Positions 16,440-26,798 of a stretch of 64,000 nt of DNA are shown in pieces; the first letter of the stretch is position 1; every line of letters starts with the position of its first letter. The stretch spans positions 23,075 to 87,074 of the forward strand of contig NZ_JAHVDV010000024.1 in NCBI RefSeq assembly GCF_051486985.1. The letters run 5' to 3'. The DNA comes from CBFFRJ01 sp051486985 (GTDB lineage: Bacteria > Pseudomonadota > Gammaproteobacteria > Enterobacterales > Enterobacteriaceae). The notes below the pieces were generated by a model. The model saw only the letters and a program-made list of their open reading frames with translations. It ran no database searches and had not been told where the DNA came from. The position numbers were made by a program, and so were the translations under genes.

Positions 16440-18121
16440 TCATTATCAAAGCCAGAGATACCCTGACTGCCGAGCCATTGCGCCAGCTTCGCAATATCCG
16501 GATGATGAATAAAGGCCACCAGTTTACGGGCTATCCCCGCACCAATGCCCGGTAAACGTTGCCAGGCTTGCGCATCCCGCTGTTGAAGCTGTTGCCAGTG
16601 AACATCACCCGCAGCATTTAATGCCGATTTTGGTATCGGCAACCCCAGTGCGGTAAGCCAGCGAATAAAAGGGCGTTCGCGCACAAATGCAAAGCGATGC
16701 CAGAGTTGTCCCCCTCTCGCCGGCGTCATGCCGGGCGTATGAGTAAGCTGTTCTTGGGTCAGGGTGAGCCAGGAGAAAAGATGCTCAAAATGCCAGGCCT
16801 GATGCAGTATATGCCACCCGGCCTCACCCAGGCCCTCGATATCAAGAACCTGCTTTGAACTGAGCCAGACCAGACGTGCCATAAATTGTTCGTGGCACTC
16901 TGGAGAAGCATAAAAGCAGGTGAGAGGCGTATATACCGTCCCCGGAGGCACGGGTTTTTCCCGCACCTGACTGCGCCAGACCACATCATCAATGCGTGGG
17001 ATGCCTTGCCCGGCAAGGCTGACCAGCACCTGATCGCCTGGCGCAATATCCAGGGCTTGCCAGCGACGTACCGAGCCGATGTTGACCCGCTGCACGCGCT
17101 TATCATCAAGCTGGACAGGTTCCAGATGTGCCACCACCGCTATTTTTCCAGTGCGCCCGACGGTGAAGGCTATCTGTTTCACTTCAGCGACCTGCTCCAC
17201 GGGCGGGTATTTCCAGGCCACCACCCAACTCCCCTGGCCCGGTAACCAGCGTTTACCCTCAGGTTCGTTGTCGCTACGGACAATAACGCCGTCTGTGGCA
17301 AAAGGCATGGCGGAGGTGAACCAGTGCTGCCTTAGCTGCTCAACGTCATGAACGTTTTTCACCGGAATACTGTATTTTTCGATCCAGTTAAACCCTGCCT
17401 GAGAAAGTAACTGCCCCCGCTCAGTCAGTGTGGCCGGCCCGTCAGGCCAGCTCCAGACAAAGATGGATATCTCCTTTAACAGGTCTGAGTCACGATGACG
17501 CATCATCGCACCCGCCACTTTTGCCCTTGCATTCATCCCGCCCATTCTCTTTTGAATATGGCCTGGGCGTTGCAGGAAAAGTTCCCCCTGCAGAACACTG
17601 TTCGCCAGCTCGCCTGAAACCTTTTTTGGCAGCGAGGGGATTTGGCGGGCATTTGCTGTCCAGTCCTCTCCTGCGAGGCCGTTACCGCGGCTTATGGCTC
17701 GTGCCAGTTCACCGTTGCGATAGACCAGAGTCACCGCCACACCATCCACCTTTGGTTGTACCCAAAGCGATGATTTTCCCTGCATCCACTCCTGCAGCGC
17801 AGCTTTACTGCGCATTTTCTCAACCCCGGTATGGGCAACCGGGTGTTTCAGGGTGCCTTCGGGTAGTGCGGGCAGAGGATGATTTGACTCTCCCCCAAAA
17901 CACCGCCGCCAGTTCTCCAGCCGCACCGTGAGCGTGTCATACACGCTGTCACTCACCACACTGCGTCCCCGTTGCCAGTAGTCATCGTTCCACTGGTTAA
18001 TTTGCTGTTCTAAAAGCGCTATCTCCTCCTGTGCTTGCGCAGGTGACCAGACCGGGCAGGCCGCCACTCCCGCTACGCTCCACAGCAACGTGCTCAAAAA
18101 AAGGTATGTCCTTATCACCAT
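16436..18121 (-). CDS. ligB: NAD-dependent DNA ligase LigB
   Basis: LigB is the second, non-essential NAD-dependent DNA ligase of enterobacteria. The 561-residue protein has the adenylation active site QPKVDGVAV (Lys near 123), then an OB fold and a helix-hairpin-helix region near the C terminus (RLPGIGAGIARKL). Compared with LigA it lacks the BRCT domain and part of the zinc finger, as LigB enzymes do. The N terminus has a hydrophobic stretch resembling a signal peptide (YLFLSTLLWSVAGVAAC), an oddity shared with E. coli LigB. It is convergent with yicG. Confidence 0.95.
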   Translation of the reverse strand: MVIRTYLFLSTLLWSVAGVAACPVWSPAQAQEEIALLEQQINQWNDDYWQRGRSVVSDSVYDTLTVRLENWRRCFGGESNHPLPALPEGTLKHPVAHTGVEKMRSKAALQEWMQGKSSLWVQPKVDGVAVTLVYRNGELARAISRGNGLAGEDWTANARQIPSLPKKVSGELANSVLQGELFLQRPGHIQKRMGGMNARAKVAGAMMRHRDSDLLKEISIFVWSWPDGPATLTERGQLLSQAGFNWIEKYSIPVKNVHDVEQLRQHWFTSAMPFATDGVIVRSDNEPEGKRWLPGQGSWVVAWKYPPVEQVAEVKQIAFTVGRTGKIAVVAHLEPVQLDDKRVQRVNIGSVRRWQALDIAPGDQVLVSLAGQGIPRIDDVVWRSQVREKPVPPGTVYTPLTCFYASPECHEQFMARLVWLSSKQVLDIEGLGEAGWHILHQAWHFEHLFSWLTLTQEQLTHTPGMTPARGGQLWHRFAFVRERPFIRWLTALGLPIPKSALNAAGDVHWQQLQQRDAQAWQRLPGIGAGIARKLVAFIHHPDIAKLAQWLGSQGISGFDND

Positions 18122-18374
18122 CTGTCCGTCTCCTTACCTGAATGGCAAGGGTATAACTGAGCACATCACTCCTTTCGAGACGCTAAAAGGCGTTTTGCGC
18201 AGCGGATTCCGCCCCTTTTCGCTCGTTACAGAAAAGTCATGGCAAATCAGGGAAAAAGTACGCAAAAAATAAGAATCAGAAGTAAAAAGTGTGACGGGGG
18301 CTACGTCACATTGCGCCGTTGTGTATAATAGGCACGTATGTAAGTTTCCTTTCGCAATTCACATACAAAAGACT

Positions 18375-19001
<627 letters not shown>

Positions 19002-19055
19002 CATCAGTTTCAGTATCATGCCCAGTCATTTCTTCACCTGTGGAGCATTTTAATT

Positions 19056-19331
19056 ATGGCACGCGTAACTGTTCAGGACGCTGTTGAGAAAATTGGTAAC
19101 CGTTTTGACCTGGTACTGGTCGCCGCGCGTCGCGCTCGTCAGATGCAGGTAGGCGGAAAGGATCCGCTGGTACCGGAAGAAAACGATAAAACCACCGTTA
19201 TCGCTCTGCGTGAAATCGAAGAAGGTCTGATCAACAACCAGATCCTCGACGTGCGTGAGCGCCAGGAACAGCAAGAGCAGGAAGCCGCTGAATTACAAGC
19301 CGTTACCGCTATTGCTGAAGGTCGTCGTTAA
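19056..19331 (+). CDS. rpoZ: RNA polymerase omega subunit
   Basis: The 91-residue omega subunit binds the beta' subunit, helps core assembly and forms part of a ppGpp site on RNA polymerase. It begins [20 protein letters not shown], the conserved start, and has the same length as in E. coli. It is the second gene of the gmk-rpoZ-spoT operon, 18 bases before spoT. Confidence 0.97.
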
Positions 19332-19349
19332 TCACAAAGCGGGTCGCCC

Positions 19350-21476
19350 TTGTATCTGTTTGAAAGCCTGAATCAGCTGATTCAACACTATCTGCCGGAA
19401 GACCAGATTAAGCGTCTGCGGCAGGCGTACCTCGTTGCACGTGATGCTCACGAGGGCCAGACACGTTCAAGCGGTGAACCCTATATCACGCACCCGGTAG
19501 CGGTTGCCTGTATCCTGGCCGAGATGAAACTCGACCATGAAACCTTAATGGCTGCCCTGCTGCATGACGTGATCGAAGATACCCCCGCCACCTATCAGGA
19601 CATGGAGCAGCTGTTTGGCAAAAGCGTGGCCGAGCTGGTGGAAGGGGTGTCGAAGCTTGATAAGCTCAAATTCCGCGACAAGAAAGAGGCGCAGGCCGAA
19701 AACTTTCGCAAGATGATTATGGCGATGGTGCAGGATATCCGCGTCATTCTCATCAAACTCGCTGACCGCACCCACAACATGCGCACGCTGGGCTCACTTC
19801 GCCCGGATAAACGTCGTCGCATCGCCCGTGAAACCCTCGAAATCTACAGCCCGCTGGCGCACCGTTTAGGTATCCATCACATCAAAACCGAGCTTGAAGA
19901 GCTGGGCTTTGAAGCGCTGCACCCAAACCGTTACCGCGTCATTAAAGAGGTGGTGAAAGCGGCGCGCGGCAACCGTAAGGAGATGATTCAGAAAATCCTT
20001 GCGGAGATCGAAGGGCGTTTGCAGGAAGCGGGGATCCCGTGTCGCGTTAGCGGTCGGGAAAAGCACTTGTACTCAATCTACTGCAAGATGGTGCTGAAAG
20101 AGCAGCGTTTTCACTCGATCATGGACATCTACGCGTTTCGCGTAATCGTCCAGGATGCCGACACCTGCTACCGCGTGCTTGGCCAGATGCACAGCCTTTA
20201 CAAGCCACGTCCCGGTCGCGTCAAAGATTACATCGCCATTCCGAAAGCGAACGGCTATCAGTCTCTGCACACCTCGATGATTGGCCCGCACGGCGTTCCG
20301 GTTGAAGTGCAGATCCGCACTGAAGACATGGACCAGATGGCGGAAATGGGGGTTGCGGCACACTGGGCGTACAAAGAAGACGGTGGCGAAAGCAGCACCA
20401 CGGCGCAAATCCGCGCCCAGCGCTGGATGCAAAGCCTGCTGGAACTGCAGCAAAGCGCAGGCAGCTCCTTTGAATTTATTGAGAGCGTAAAATCTGATCT
20501 CTTCCCGGATGAGATTTATGTTTTCACCCCCGAAGGCCGCATTGTCGAGCTGCCAGCGGGCGCGACGCCGGTCGACTTCGCCTATGCTGTGCATACCGAT
20601 ATCGGTCATGCCTGCGTCGGTGCTCGCGTCGACCGACAGCCGTACCCGTTGTCGCAGTCTCTTGCCAGCGGCCAGACGGTGGAAATCATTACCGCACCGG
20701 GCGCTCGCCCCAATGCCGCGTGGCTGAACTTTGTTGTCAGCTCAAAAGCGCGCGCCAAAATCCGCCAGTTGCTGAAGAACCTCAAGCGTGACGATTCCGT
20801 CAGCCTGGGCCGTCGCCTGCTCAACCATGCGTTGGGCGGCAGCCGCAAACTCGCGGAGATCCCACAGGAACATATTCAGCGCGAACTTGACCGTATGAAG
20901 CTGGCGTCGCTGGACGACCTGCTGGCGGAAATTGGTCTCGGTAACGCCATGAGCGTGGTGGTCGCGAAAAACCTGCAACAGGGTGACGCCACAGCCACGG
21001 CACAAAGCATTACCAGCATCAGCAGCGGCCACAGTCATCTGCCTATCAAAGGTGCGGACGGTGTGTTGATTACCTTTGCAAAATGCTGTCGCCCTATTCC
21101 CGGCGACCCGATTGTGGCGCACGTCAGTCCGGGTAAAGGACTGGTCATCCACCATGAGTCCTGTCGTAACATTCGTGGCTATCAAAAAGAGCCCGAGAAG
21201 TACATGGCCGTGGAATGGGACAAAGAGACGGCGCAGGAGTTTATCACCGAAATCAGGGTGGACATGTTTAACCACCAGGGTGCGCTGGCGAACCTGACGG
21301 CGGCCATCAACACGGCGTCCTCCAATATTCAGAGCCTGAATACGGAAGAGAAAGACGGTCGCGTTTACAGCGCGTACATCCGTCTGACCTCTCGCGACCG
21401 TGTCCATCTGGCAAACATCATGCGTAAAATCCGCGTGATGCCGGACGTTATTAAAGTCACCCGCAACCGTAATTAG
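19350..21476 (+). CDS. spoT: Bifunctional (p)ppGpp synthetase/hydrolase SpoT
   Basis: SpoT mainly degrades (p)ppGpp with a Mn-dependent HD hydrolase and has weak synthetase activity. Domains in order: HD hydrolase (LLHDVIEDT near residue 70), synthetase (RVKDYIAIPKANGYQSLH), TGS (EIYVFTPEGRIVELPAGATPVDFAY), zinc-finger-like region (FAKCCRPIPGD) and ACT (VDMFNHQGALANLTAAI). The start is TTG at 19350, as the alignment to MYLFESLNQL demands. It is 708 residues against 702 in E. coli; the extra residues lie in the linker after KEDGG and in a Ser/Thr-rich stretch before SGHSHLPIKGADG. Confidence 0.97.
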   Translation: MYLFESLNQLIQHYLPEDQIKRLRQAYLVARDAHEGQTRSSGEPYITHPVAVACILAEMKLDHETLMAALLHDVIEDTPATYQDMEQLFGKSVAELVEGVSKLDKLKFRDKKEAQAENFRKMIMAMVQDIRVILIKLADRTHNMRTLGSLRPDKRRRIARETLEIYSPLAHRLGIHHIKTELEELGFEALHPNRYRVIKEVVKAARGNRKEMIQKILAEIEGRLQEAGIPCRVSGREKHLYSIYCKMVLKEQRFHSIMDIYAFRVIVQDADTCYRVLGQMHSLYKPRPGRVKDYIAIPKANGYQSLHTSMIGPHGVPVEVQIRTEDMDQMAEMGVAAHWAYKEDGGESSTTAQIRAQRWMQSLLELQQSAGSSFEFIESVKSDLFPDEIYVFTPEGRIVELPAGATPVDFAYAVHTDIGHACVGARVDRQPYPLSQSLASGQTVEIITAPGARPNAAWLNFVVSSKARAKIRQLLKNLKRDDSVSLGRRLLNHALGGSRKLAEIPQEHIQRELDRMKLASLDDLLAEIGLGNAMSVVVAKNLQQGDATATAQSITSISSGHSHLPIKGADGVLITFAKCCRPIPGDPIVAHVSPGKGLVIHHESCRNIRGYQKEPEKYMAVEWDKETAQEFITEIRVDMFNHQGALANLTAAINTASSNIQSLNTEEKDGRVYSAYIRLTSRDRVHLANIMRKIRVMPDVIKVTRNRN

Positions 21477-21484
21477 TGCACTAC

Positions 21485-21600
21485 ATCATTCGGGCTGCAA
21501 GAGGATGGCAAGCGAATGAAGCCCCTGGCGCGTACAGTCGTGCGTGACCGGGGTGAGAGAGTGCAGCTCACGCCGAGGCAAATCAAAGGATGGAAGTGTA
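21485..21600. repeat. RSA-like intergenic element (diverged copy)
   Basis: The gap between spoT and trmH holds a sequence related to the 9345-9535 element. GGGCTGCAAGAGGATGGCAAGCG, a CCCCTGG...CCGGGG stem and the GGTGAGAG...GCAG...ACGC spacing appear in the same order. It does not interrupt an operon gene. It may form a structured segment in the spoT-trmH-recG transcript. Confidence 0.45.
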
Positions 21601-21601
21601 A

Positions 21602-22291
21602 ATGAATGCACAACGTTATGCGCGCATTCGCGAAATGCTCGCCAGACGTCAACCAGACCTGACCGTTTGCATGGAGCAGGTCCATAAACCTCATAACGTT
21701 TCCGCCATTATCCGCACGGCGGACGCGGTAGGTGTGCATGAAGTTCACGCCGTCTGGCCTGGCAATAATTTACGCACCATGGCTGGCGCCGCCGCAGGAA
21801 GTAACAGCTGGGTGGAGGTAAAAACCCATCCCAACATCCGCGATGCTGTCATGCATATCAAAGCCGCTGGCATGCAGGTACTGGCAACCCATCTCTCCGC
21901 GAAAGCCGTGGATTTTCGTGACATCGACTATACCCGCCCGACCTGTATTATGATGGGCCAGGAGAAAACCGGGATCACCCAGGAAGCGCTGGATCTGGCG
22001 GATCAGGATATTATCATCCCGATGACTGGCATGGTGCAGTCGCTGAATGTCTCTGTCGCCTCTGCGCTTATCCTTTACGAAGCACAGCGTCAGCGGCAAA
22101 ACGCCGGTATGTACGAGCGTGAAAACAGCATGCTGCCGGATGAGGTACAGCAACGTCTGCTGTTTGAAGGCGGCTATCCGGTGCTGGCGCGGGTCGCCAA
22201 ACGTAAAGGTCTGCCCTATCCCCGCGTTAATTTGCAGGGCGAAGTCGACGCCGACGAAAGCTGGTGGGCGACCATGCAGGCCTCAAGGTAA
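21602..22291 (+). CDS. trmH: tRNA (guanosine-2'-O-)-methyltransferase TrmH (SpoU)
   Basis: TrmH 2'-O-methylates G18 in the D-loop of tRNAs using S-adenosylmethionine. The 229-residue SPOUT protein has motif 1 as NVSAIIRTADAVG, motif 2 as MMGQEKTGI and motif 3 as PMTGMVQSLNVSVASALIL, which forms the trefoil knot. Length equals E. coli TrmH. recG starts 5 bases after its stop. Confidence 0.96.
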   Translation: MNAQRYARIREMLARRQPDLTVCMEQVHKPHNVSAIIRTADAVGVHEVHAVWPGNNLRTMAGAAAGSNSWVEVKTHPNIRDAVMHIKAAGMQVLATHLSAKAVDFRDIDYTRPTCIMMGQEKTGITQEALDLADQDIIIPMTGMVQSLNVSVASALILYEAQRQRQNAGMYERENSMLPDEVQQRLLFEGGYPVLARVAKRKGLPYPRVNLQGEVDADESWWATMQASR

Positions 22292-22296
22292 AACAT

Positions 22297-24378
22297 ATGC
22301 AAGGTCGCCTGTTAGATGCCATTCCCCTTAATACCTTAACCGGCGTTGGCGCGGCGCAAAGCAGCAAGCTGGCAAAAATTGGCCTGCATACCATACAGGA
22401 CCTTCTGCTCCACCTGCCGCTGCGTTACGAAGACCGCACCCAGCTTTACCCCATCAATGACCTGCTGCCGGGCATCTACGCCACGGTGGAAGGCGAAGTG
22501 CTGAACTGCAACATCAGCTTCGGCGGACGTCGGATGATGACCTGCCAGATAAGCGATGGCACCGGCATCCTTACCATGCGCTTCTTTAACTTCAACGCGG
22601 CGATGAAAAACAGCCTGACGACCGGACGTCGCGTACTGGCCTACGGTGAAGCGAAGCGCGGGAAATACGGCGCAGAGATGATCCACCCGGAATACCGCGT
22701 GCAGGGTGATCTCAGCACGCCGGCGTTACAGGAGACCCTGACTCCGGTCTACCCCACTACCGAAGGGGTAAAGCAGGCCACCCTGCGCAAGCTTACTGAC
22801 CAGGCGCTGGATCTGCTTGATACCTGCGCCATTACCGAGCTGTTACCGCCTGAGCTGGCGCAGGGGCTGATGTCTCTGCCGGAGGCATTACGCACGCTGC
22901 ATCGCCCGCCGCCGTCGCTACAGCTTGCCGATCTGGAAACCGGTAAACACCCGGCACAGCGGCGCCTGATTCTGGAAGAATTACTGGCACACAATTTGAG
23001 TATGCTGGCCGTGCGGGCAGGAGCCCAGCGTTATCACGCTAAGCCGCTTGCCGCCAAAGATACGCTGAAAAACAAGTTGCTGGCTTCACTGCCCTTTAAA
23101 CCCACCGGCGCGCAGGCGCGCGTGACGGCGGAAATTGAGCGTGATATGGCGCTCGACATGCCCATGATGCGGTTAGTGCAGGGCGATGTCGGCTCCGGTA
23201 AAACGCTGGTCGCCGCGCTTGCGGCCCTGCGTGCCATCGCCAACGGCAACCAGGTGGCGCTGATGGCGCCGACCGAACTGCTGGCTGAGCAGCACGCCAA
23301 CAACTTCCGCAGTTGGTTTGCGCCGCTGGGTGTCGAGGTGGGCTGGCTGGCAGGTAAGCAAAAAGGCAAAGCCCGTCAGGCGCAGCAGGAGGCGATTGCC
23401 AGTGGCCAGGTACAGATGGTGGTAGGCACCCACGCTATCTTCCAGGAGCAGGTGCAGTTTAACGGCCTTGCACTGGTCATTATCGATGAACAGCACCGTT
23501 TCGGCGTTCATCAACGTCTGGCACTACGGGAAAAGGGTCAGCAGCAGGGCTTTCATCCGCATCAGTTGATCATGACCGCGACCCCCATCCCACGCACCCT
23601 GGCGATGACCGCCTATGCCGATCTCGACACCTCAGTGATCGATGAAATGCCGCCAGGCCGCACGCCTGTCACCACCGTGGCGATACCGGATACCCGGCGT
23701 AACGACATTATTGACCGTGTGCGCAACGCCTGCACCGGGGAGAGTCGGCAGGCCTATTGGGTCTGTACGCTGATTGAAGAGTCGGACCTGCTTGAAGCGC
23801 AGGCAGCAGAAGCGACCTGGGAAGAGCTGAAACTGGCGTTGCCGGAGCTCAATATCGGCCTGGTACACGGACGCATGAAGCCCGCTGAGAAACAGGCGGT
23901 AATGCATGCCTTTAAGCAGGGTGAACTGCATTTGCTGATTGCCACCACCGTTATTGAGGTGGGCGTGGACGTGCCCAATGCCAGCCTGATGATTATCGAA
24001 AACCCGGAACGTCTCGGTCTTGCGCAACTGCACCAGCTTCGTGGCCGGGTCGGACGTGGCGCAGTGGCCTCCCACTGCGTATTGCTCTACAAATCCCCAC
24101 TGTCAAAAACGGCGCAAATGCGTCTGCAGGTGCTACGCGACAGCAACGACGGCTTTGTGATTGCGCAAAAAGATCTGGAAATTCGCGGCCCAGGCGAGCT
24201 ACTCGGCACCCGCCAGACCGGCAATGCCGAATTTAAGGTAGCGGACCTCTTACGTGACCAGGCGATGATCCCGGAGGTGCAGCGCCTTGCCCGTCATATC
24301 CATGAACGCTATCCGGCACAGGCGCAGGCCCTCATTGAACGCTGGATGCCGGAAACCGAACGTTACTCAAACGCCTGA
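22297..24378 (+). CDS. recG: ATP-dependent DNA helicase RecG
   Basis: RecG regresses stalled forks and branch-migrates Holliday junctions. The 693-residue protein has the N-terminal wedge/OB domain (about 1-160, with GGRRMMTCQISDGTG), then helicase motifs: Walker A GDVGSGKT, motif II DEQHRFG, motif III TATPIPRTL, and motif VI QLRGRVGRG. The ATG at 22297 matches the E. coli start; the longer frame from 22264 overlaps trmH. It ends the gmk-rpoZ-spoT-trmH-recG run and abuts a convergent gene with no gap. Confidence 0.97.
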   Translation: MQGRLLDAIPLNTLTGVGAAQSSKLAKIGLHTIQDLLLHLPLRYEDRTQLYPINDLLPGIYATVEGEVLNCNISFGGRRMMTCQISDGTGILTMRFFNFNAAMKNSLTTGRRVLAYGEAKRGKYGAEMIHPEYRVQGDLSTPALQETLTPVYPTTEGVKQATLRKLTDQALDLLDTCAITELLPPELAQGLMSLPEALRTLHRPPPSLQLADLETGKHPAQRRLILEELLAHNLSMLAVRAGAQRYHAKPLAAKDTLKNKLLASLPFKPTGAQARVTAEIERDMALDMPMMRLVQGDVGSGKTLVAALAALRAIANGNQVALMAPTELLAEQHANNFRSWFAPLGVEVGWLAGKQKGKARQAQQEAIASGQVQMVVGTHAIFQEQVQFNGLALVIIDEQHRFGVHQRLALREKGQQQGFHPHQLIMTATPIPRTLAMTAYADLDTSVIDEMPPGRTPVTTVAIPDTRRNDIIDRVRNACTGESRQAYWVCTLIEESDLLEAQAAEATWEELKLALPELNIGLVHGRMKPAEKQAVMHAFKQGELHLLIATTVIEVGVDVPNASLMIIENPERLGLAQLHQLRGRVGRGAVASHCVLLYKSPLSKTAQMRLQVLRDSNDGFVIAQKDLEIRGPGELLGTRQTGNAEFKVADLLRDQAMIPEVQRLARHIHERYPAQAQALIERWMPETERYSNA

Positions 24379-25056
24379 TCAGGGTTTGTGATAGATGTTA
24401 TCAAAACTGACGTTCATACCACCGCAATAGCCGCTATCACTGACGATTAGGTTGCCATTAACCAGTTGCGCCGTCCCGCTGCACGCATATTCCTCTTTCG
24501 GGTTTCCCCAGTGCAGCACATTCCCTTGTGGCGTTACGGTTTCATCAAGATCGCCGGTATGAACGACCTCATACCCTGCCGCATTTTTTCCGCCATACCA
24601 GGTAGCCTGGCCGTTGATATTAAGTTGTCCTTTTCCGACAGAGGTAATCTGGATCTCATTATCCCCCGCTTCGGCACGCCATTTTCCGGTCCACGCGGCA
24701 AGCGTCGCGCTGGCTGCTGGCTGCTTTTCTAAGGTCTTAGAGGGCAACCAGCCAACAAACTCATGCTTTTTCCCCGAGTACCAGACGCAGCTCCAGCCCG
24801 GCACTTCCTGCGCCACCAGTACCGTGTCGCCCGCCACCAGATATGGTTTTGTTGCGCAGGCCTCCCCCTGGCCCGGACAGCCGTCATCATCACGATAAAA
24901 ATGCACTTTTGCATCGCCTTCGGTTTTTACTTTTGCCTGGTTGAAGACACCCGGCCAGGAGGGGAAATAACCATTGCGGCAGCTATGCAGGTCGTATTCA
25001 TCAGCGAGGCAACCGGCGGAGAAAAAAGCCAGTGCGAGCAGTATTTTTCCTTTCAT
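24379..25056 (-). CDS. Exported protein of unknown function with an SH3-like segment
   Basis: A 225-residue protein with an N-terminal signal (MKGKILLALAFFSAGCLA). The SAGC could be a weak lipobox, or signal peptidase I could cut after CLA, so a lipoprotein or soluble periplasmic form is possible. The mature part is Cys-rich (about eight Cys). The segment YLVAGDTVLVAQEVPGWSCV followed by EFVGWLPSKTL looks like a bacterial SH3 fold. The C-terminal half (WTGKWRAEAGDNEIQIT onward) has repeated beta-strand character. I do not recognise the family. It is convergent with recG and occupies the place of gltS in E. coli. The ATG at 25056 was chosen because it starts the signal peptide. Confidence 0.65.
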   Translation of the reverse strand: MKGKILLALAFFSAGCLADEYDLHSCRNGYFPSWPGVFNQAKVKTEGDAKVHFYRDDDGCPGQGEACATKPYLVAGDTVLVAQEVPGWSCVWYSGKKHEFVGWLPSKTLEKQPAASATLAAWTGKWRAEAGDNEIQITSVGKGQLNINGQATWYGGKNAAGYEVVHTGDLDETVTPQGNVLHWGNPKEEYACSGTAQLVNGNLIVSDSGYCGGMNVSFDNIYHKP

Positions 25057-25215
25057 ATCAATCCCTAACTTATCATTACCCTGTGCGATTGCCGATGATT
25101 TTAGCATTGCGCACATCCTGCGGAGCGATAAATACGCCGACCACCTTAAAATCAGTAGGCTTTAGAACCCAGGTCGCTCCTCTCAACGTTCTTTATAAAA
25201 GTATGTTTTATGGGT

Positions 25216-25231
25216 AAGCAACCGTTTGCTT
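25216..25231 (+). promoter_or_regulatory. Candidate PurR operator upstream of xanP
   Basis: AAGCAACCGTTTGCTT is a near-perfect inverted repeat with the central ACCGTTTGC core of purine-repressor boxes (consensus ACGCAAACGTTTTCNT). It lies about 55 bases before the xanP start. Regulation of a purine permease by PurR is plausible from known regulons; binding here is inferred. Confidence 0.6.
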
Positions 25232-25283
25232 TTACCAAACAGTCCGTTAGAATCTGCGCTTTTCCATCAGGGGATTGCTTGAG

Positions 25284-26669
25284 ATGTCTGTTAACACCAT
25301 CGAGTCCGAAAATGCGCAATCGGTTGCGCACTCCCAGCCCAGTGAACTGATCTATCGCCTTGAAGACCGCCCGCCCCTGGCGCAAACCCTTTTTGCCGCC
25401 CTGCAGCACCTGCTGGCAATGTTTGTCGGCGTGATCACGCCAGGTCTGCTGATTTGCCAGGCACTGGGTTTACCGGCTCAGGACACGCAGCACATCATCA
25501 GCATGTCCCTGTTCGCCTCCGGCGTGGCCTCCATTATCCAGATTAAAGCCTGGGGCCCGGTGGGTTCGGGTCTGTTATCGATTCAGGGGACCAGTTTTAA
25601 CTTTGTCGCGCCGCTGATTATGGGCGGCACGGCGCTGAAGACCGGGGGAGCAGATGTCCCGACGATGATGGCCGCGCTGTTCGGCTCCCTGATGCTGGCA
25701 AGCTGCACCGAGATGGTCATCTCCCGTATTTTGCCTTTCGCCCGTCGCGTGATCACCCCGCTGGTCTCCGGGGTGGTAGTGATGATTATCGGTCTGTCGC
25801 TGATTCAGGTTGGCCTGACTTCCGTGGGTGGCGGCTTTGGCGCGATGGCAAACCATACCTTTGGCGCGCCCAAAAACCTGCTGCTGGCAGGTATCGTTCT
25901 TGCCATCATCATTCTGCTTAACCGCCAGCGTAACCCGTACCTGCGCATCGCTTCCCTGGTGATCGCGATGGCGGTCGGCTATGTCGTGGCCATGATGATG
26001 GGCATGCTGCCGGACTATGTTGCCCCGGCCGACACCTTTATGATCCCGACGCCGCTTTACTACGGTCTGAGCATCGACTGGAGTCTGCTGCTGCCGCTGA
26101 TGCTGGTCTTTATGATCACCTCTCTGGAAACCATCGGCGACATCACCGCCACATCTGACGTCTCTGAGCAGCCGGTTTCCGGCCCGGTCTACATGAACCG
26201 CCTGAAAGGCGGTGTGCTGGCAAACGGGCTGAACTCTTTTGTTTCTGCGGTATTTAATACCTTCCCTAACTCCTGCTTCGGTCAGAACAACGGCGTTATT
26301 CAGCTGACCGGCGTTGCCAGCCGCTATGTAGGCTTCTTTGTCGCCGTGATGCTGATGGTGATGGGCCTCTTCCCGGCCGTGGCCGCTTTTGTGCAGCAGT
26401 TGCCTGAGCCGGTACTTGGTGGTGCGACCCTGGTGATGTTTGGAACGATCGCCGCTTCCGGCGTGCGCATCGTTTCCCGCGAACCGCTGAACCGCCGCGC
26501 CATTATGATTATCGCGCTGTCGCTGGCCGTGGGCCTTGGCGTCTCTCAGCAGCCGATGATTTTACAATTTGCTCCTGACTGGCTGAAAAACCTGCTCTCC
26601 TCCGGCATCGCCGCAGGGGGTATCACCGCCATCGTGCTGAACCTGGTATTCCCTGTCGATAAGCAGTAA
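25284..26669 (+). CDS. xanP: Xanthine:proton symporter XanP
   Basis: XanP imports xanthine with protons across the inner membrane. The 461-residue NCS2/NAT permease has about 14 membrane segments, the NAT signature as QNNGVIQLTGVASR near residue 325, and the conserved acidic substrate-site segment SLETIGDITATSD. Start at ATG 25284 gives MSVNTIESEN; a TTG at 25275 adds three residues. Length is close to the 463 of E. coli. In E. coli the next gene is yicH, as here. Confidence 0.94.
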   Translation: MSVNTIESENAQSVAHSQPSELIYRLEDRPPLAQTLFAALQHLLAMFVGVITPGLLICQALGLPAQDTQHIISMSLFASGVASIIQIKAWGPVGSGLLSIQGTSFNFVAPLIMGGTALKTGGADVPTMMAALFGSLMLASCTEMVISRILPFARRVITPLVSGVVVMIIGLSLIQVGLTSVGGGFGAMANHTFGAPKNLLLAGIVLAIIILLNRQRNPYLRIASLVIAMAVGYVVAMMMGMLPDYVAPADTFMIPTPLYYGLSIDWSLLLPLMLVFMITSLETIGDITATSDVSEQPVSGPVYMNRLKGGVLANGLNSFVSAVFNTFPNSCFGQNNGVIQLTGVASRYVGFFVAVMLMVMGLFPAVAAFVQQLPEPVLGGATLVMFGTIAASGVRIVSREPLNRRAIMIIALSLAVGLGVSQQPMILQFAPDWLKNLLSSGIAAGGITAIVLNLVFPVDKQ

Positions 26670-26798
26670 TTCCATCGCGGCAGCGGGTCACACCGCTGCC
26701 GCTGTCGCCCCGCTGTAACGCTCTTTCACTAATCGTACCTTGAGGATTGCGCACAAATCGTGCATAACTCCTGTATCGGTATTCGAGGATGGAAGATC

